Of a DNA stretch of 64,000 bases, positions 62,401 to 64,000 are shown piece by piece. The notes under the pieces were generated by a model. It saw nothing but the letters and a program-made list of their open reading frames with translations. It did no database searches and was not told the origin of the DNA. A program made the position numbers and the translations under genes. Origin of the DNA: Bacteroidaceae bacterium (GTDB lineage: Bacteria > Bacteroidota > Bacteroidia > Bacteroidales > Bacteroidaceae); contig JAFSRW010000004.1 of NCBI GenBank assembly GCA_017445925.1, positions 1 to 64,000 of the forward strand, read 5' to 3'. Position 1 is the first letter of the stretch. Every line of letters starts with the position of its first letter.

Positions 62401-63950
62401 TGATTGATGGTAATCCTTCTACATTCTGGCACAGCGATTGGCACCAGAAAGCCCGTGTACAGCCTTATCTGCAGGTTGCACTGAACGAGCCTGTTTCTGG
62501 TCTTATCCAGGTTGCTCTGACACGTCGTGGCAATGACTTCGGTCACATTGTTCGTATGTTCGTTCAGGGTAGTACAGATGCTGAGAACTGGACCAATGTT
62601 GGTTACTTCACAACTCCTTATGTTTCTCCAGGTGAGAATGTTGTCAGCCCTGTTATTGATCTGGGCGGCTCATACAGCCATCTGCGCTTCACTATCACTC
62701 ACAGAGCAGGTAACGATGTAGAATTTGATCCATTCCAGGAGATTACAGCATCAAGTCCTTATGATAAGGAAGGTGGTTGGACATACTTCCACTCTGCTGA
62801 ATTCCAGCTTTATCCTGTAACAGCTAACAGCGAGCAGGCTGCAACAGCTAAGGAACTTCAGAATACCTATAATGAACTGAATAAGGTTGTTAATATCTAC
62901 AAGGCTCCTACAGCAGAAAACTTCGCTACTGCTAAGCAGGCATACAGTGCTTACCAGAGAGAGTTCAATACATCTGTTGGCAAGGCAGTTCTGCCCAATG
63001 GTGCAGAGAAGCCTGCAGCTACCTATGCTATTCAGAACAAGGCTAACGGTCTGTTCATCAGACCTAATGATGGTAACACCAACGATGTATTCCTGAAGCT
63101 CACTCCTACATTCTTCAGCTACACAGCTCCTGGCTATGAGAGAAGCTTGCTGCATGGTACAAACCTCAATGGTGCTACTACCAATTATATGCACGCTGGT
63201 GAGTCTAACCGTAGATTCTGTACATGGACTTCTTCAGAAGCTTACTCTAATTCTGCTCTCGTTATCCGTGAGGCTGAGGCTGTTGAACCTTCAGACTTCG
63301 AGTTCAACCTGAGCATTAAGACCGGTGAGATTTACAATTTCACTTCTACCGTTTCTATTACCAATAAGAGCGAGGAGGGTGTTGCTTACATAGGTCTTGG
63401 TAAGTATACTGATGAGAACGATGAAACCTATCTGGCTATGCAGAAGGTAGAGACCATCCCAGCTGGTGCTCCTGCATTCTATATTGTTGGCGATACAACC
63501 CAGTATGTTGCAGAGGACGATGCAGAACTCCTGAAGTTCTCTATGGCTGCAGAACCTGACTTCAAGCTTGTAGGTGATACCATCAACGGTTTCGTTGCTT
63601 GCATGGTTAACCAGCCTATTGGTGCTACCGACATCATCTTCGACGCTAACTTTGCTACCAGCCTTGGTAAGACCGGTTACAACCTGGTTGCTCCTGGTGT
63701 TCTGGTTAACCAGGCACTCTGTCCTGAGGTTGATGCTACCGTTGAATATGACTTTGCTATTTGCCTGAATGATCCAGACGCTGTTGACGGCATTAAGGAT
63801 GTTGCTACCGTTGTTAAGAAGGTTAGCCAGCCTGGTGATGTTTACAGTGTTGACGGTAAGCTCCTCAAGACTGGTGCTACCCTCAATAGCCTGAATTCTT
63901 TGGGTAAGGGTATGTACATCCTCAATGGAGTAAAGGTACTTGTAAAGTAA
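59403..63950 (+). CDS. Giant secreted protein with paired discoidin-like domains
   Basis: 1515 residues, paralogue of the preceding gene. The signal peptide RYLFLLMLLFPLATMFKLGS is nearly the same. Discoidin-like domains at about 545-706 (LSSPNSDEAEGTNIGNLIDN, TFWHTSWHG) and 976-1139 (STFWHSDWH, GGWTYFHSAEFQLYPVT). Helical spacers with FIVAR-like character flank them, and a trefoil-like part (YAIQNKANGLFIRP) follows. It lacks the GLUG module and ends with a different tail, VYSVDGKLLKTGATLNSLNS then LGKGMYILNGVKVLVK. Codons are strongly biased (GGT, GCT, CTG), suggesting high expression. Probably a surface glycan binder; no catalytic motif seen. Confidence 0.87.
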   Translation: MRKRYLFLLMLLFPLATMFKLGSAFAADPPESEYEAALAAITDGAYYITTDVNGVKFYVTQGGNLTDDIEVAYMFGISKVDASGAGDKLFNTAWKIEPDNGAHFSNTTLTDNKANLMYSEKVYRQDSGNNRDDWERQVFYLNAETGKFAIRSCNTAYDESSWKDAGRAFWTWYIEDPEADYVVPTPCYSYDVAYIWSFELPEEKAQIKMAIEGIFNAYEQQAYDDVDEPTSVNMYPGEGPGYGTLAAWDTWRELKAELDKVGTLVEKFLDEDYDPATDPDCPDLDGANAWKAEIDSMWTALLASEISYKIPQDGYYRIMTRMRYYTDNETKDEETGEVIDTERTYVTKAALASYDKNFPGNVMFGTLRKDLANYVWKLTQVGDSVLMQNVGMETYPNKESSNRFLLTDDPTKISHVTFDYAGNDIVDLDDDDQDERDIFYIRLSSDPRHAERYLHQNGHSRGKDAHKDLDMGFWRGTYDMGDIYDTDAGTSEWYLEPVSEEEVAELIEKFAPIKDHDVLVQDNQALRDEVLAAMTDAKDIIREDMIANAAQLSSPNSDEAEGTNIGNLIDNDGGTFWHTSWHGSNQEPQMAYNDGSYHFLLISGMEKMVGNCELYFRQRNGADNDHPSEIKIFGANDPETADEEWVEMATMTIPNVGNGAENYVPFTVAEAYPYVRLIVTEVKKADGSAMEHRTYWHAAEIQFSTVQDNPNSRFNALGEIATNLENIYNENCAIADEDIQFSDYEKLKNAYELFKGGLVDPTELRDALKKYAKVTEGVVEGTEPGQWASTDVAKAYDKLYAEAKAYEAGGKYTVAQIHKYAAMLKAMSKSVAEQANGVKTGVWYRIMFPTEEMYDKYGFDKSPADKTSLREDQATMWGTFVTSAVEITEEEAAPTDEDPDAVANVSHLEAFERADVSDATRMFFMAEDEITDKDLSKFRFIERPQEKVDYTGLFSEVMENSAVALDLSTGYTQGEALITDAAQLSSNASDEAEGKNLGDLIDGNPSTFWHSDWHQKARVQPYLQVALNEPVSGLIQVALTRRGNDFGHIVRMFVQGSTDAENWTNVGYFTTPYVSPGENVVSPVIDLGGSYSHLRFTITHRAGNDVEFDPFQEITASSPYDKEGGWTYFHSAEFQLYPVTANSEQAATAKELQNTYNELNKVVNIYKAPTAENFATAKQAYSAYQREFNTSVGKAVLPNGAEKPAATYAIQNKANGLFIRPNDGNTNDVFLKLTPTFFSYTAPGYERSLLHGTNLNGATTNYMHAGESNRRFCTWTSSEAYSNSALVIREAEAVEPSDFEFNLSIKTGEIYNFTSTVSITNKSEEGVAYIGLGKYTDENDETYLAMQKVETIPAGAPAFYIVGDTTQYVAEDDAELLKFSMAAEPDFKLVGDTINGFVACMVNQPIGATDIIFDANFATSLGKTGYNLVAPGVLVNQALCPEVDATVEYDFAICLNDPDAVDGIKDVATVVKKVSQPGDVYSVDGKLLKTGATLNSLNSLGKGMYILNGVKVLVK

Positions 63951-63969
63951 AAAACTAATCTATATGAGA

Positions 63970-64000
63970 GGGAGTTTTTGGGACAAATCCAAAAGCTCCC
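63970..64000 (+). terminator. Probable terminator, cut by the window edge
   Basis: GGGAG-TTTTTGG pairs with CCAAAA-GCTCCC around GGACAAAT; any U-run lies outside the window. Confidence 0.6.

Noticed and set aside
1..64000. tRNA or rRNA genes
   Set aside because: No cloverleaf with a GTTCGA-type T arm or rRNA-like sequence was found by eye; a covariance search would settle it.

Overview
The window reads as chromosome of a Prevotella-like member of the Bacteroidales. Many genes are preceded by the Bacteroidetes promoter core TAnnTTTG instead of a sigma-70 -10 box, and Shine-Dalgarno sites are not evident. FeoA is fused to FeoB. A TonB-dependent receptor sits beside a DUF4249 lipoprotein. An S46 dipeptidyl peptidase is present, and giant secreted proteins end in a GQR...G(I/Y)...NGKKV tail like those of Prevotella. 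No rRNA, tRNA, CRISPR array or intact insertion sequence was recognised.

Layout. 0.4-2.4 kb: SecB-like protein and DUF4886 SGNH-type protein. 2.6-9.5 kb: a 2289-residue GLUG/beta-helix surface protein. 9.6-12.9 kb: a repeat-rich accessory island with an ORF6N protein carrying a RAYT-like C-terminus, a broken RhuM gene between 130-bp direct repeats, three different 22-bp-period arrays and a cluster of palindromes. 13-21.6 kb: aminotransferase, porin, sodium:solute symporter, two tandem phenylacetate-CoA ligases, an ACT-domain protein and a PBP4-type peptidase. 21.6-28.3 kb: iron transport (FeoAB and a 54-residue Cys-rich partner), M16 peptidase and MutS. 28.3-38.8 kb, mostly minus strand: GH30 enzyme, CcsA/ResB cytochrome c maturation, a Rid-family protein, then an imelysin / di-heme / c-type haem / two-porin cluster. 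39-42.3 kb: RhuM-Fic fusion and GH36 alpha-galactosidase. 42.4-50 kb: small lipoprotein, DUF4249 plus TonB receptor, a divergent RIC/hemerythrin-like LuxR regulator, PfkB kinase and DEAD-box helicase. 50-53.6 kb: patatin, four-helix-bundle protein and S46 peptidase. 53.8-64 kb: two paralogous giant secreted proteins with paired discoidin-like domains.

Cross-cutting pattern. At least 17 gene borders carry short tandem repeats with an exact 7-bp period but different sequences (TTGAACA, TTGAAAA, AGTTGAA, TTCACTC and others). Several lie within coding sequence, where gain or loss of a unit shifts the frame. In one porin (37489-38843) the signal peptide and the mature barrel are out of frame across such a tract. 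In the ResB/CcsA pair one 6-bp unit separates two frames that a 7-bp unit would fuse. Together with the 22-bp arrays, this repeat system is the feature of the window that standard annotation explains least.

How the genes may cooperate (inference): the 32.6-38.8 kb cluster looks like an envelope iron or haem-redox locus, with CcsA/ResB nearby for haem attachment and FeoAB elsewhere for ferrous iron. The PaaK/ACT/symporter block fits activation or fermentation of aromatic acids from amino acids. The secreted giants, GH30, GH36 and S46 enzymes fit a gut or oral life on proteins and glycans.
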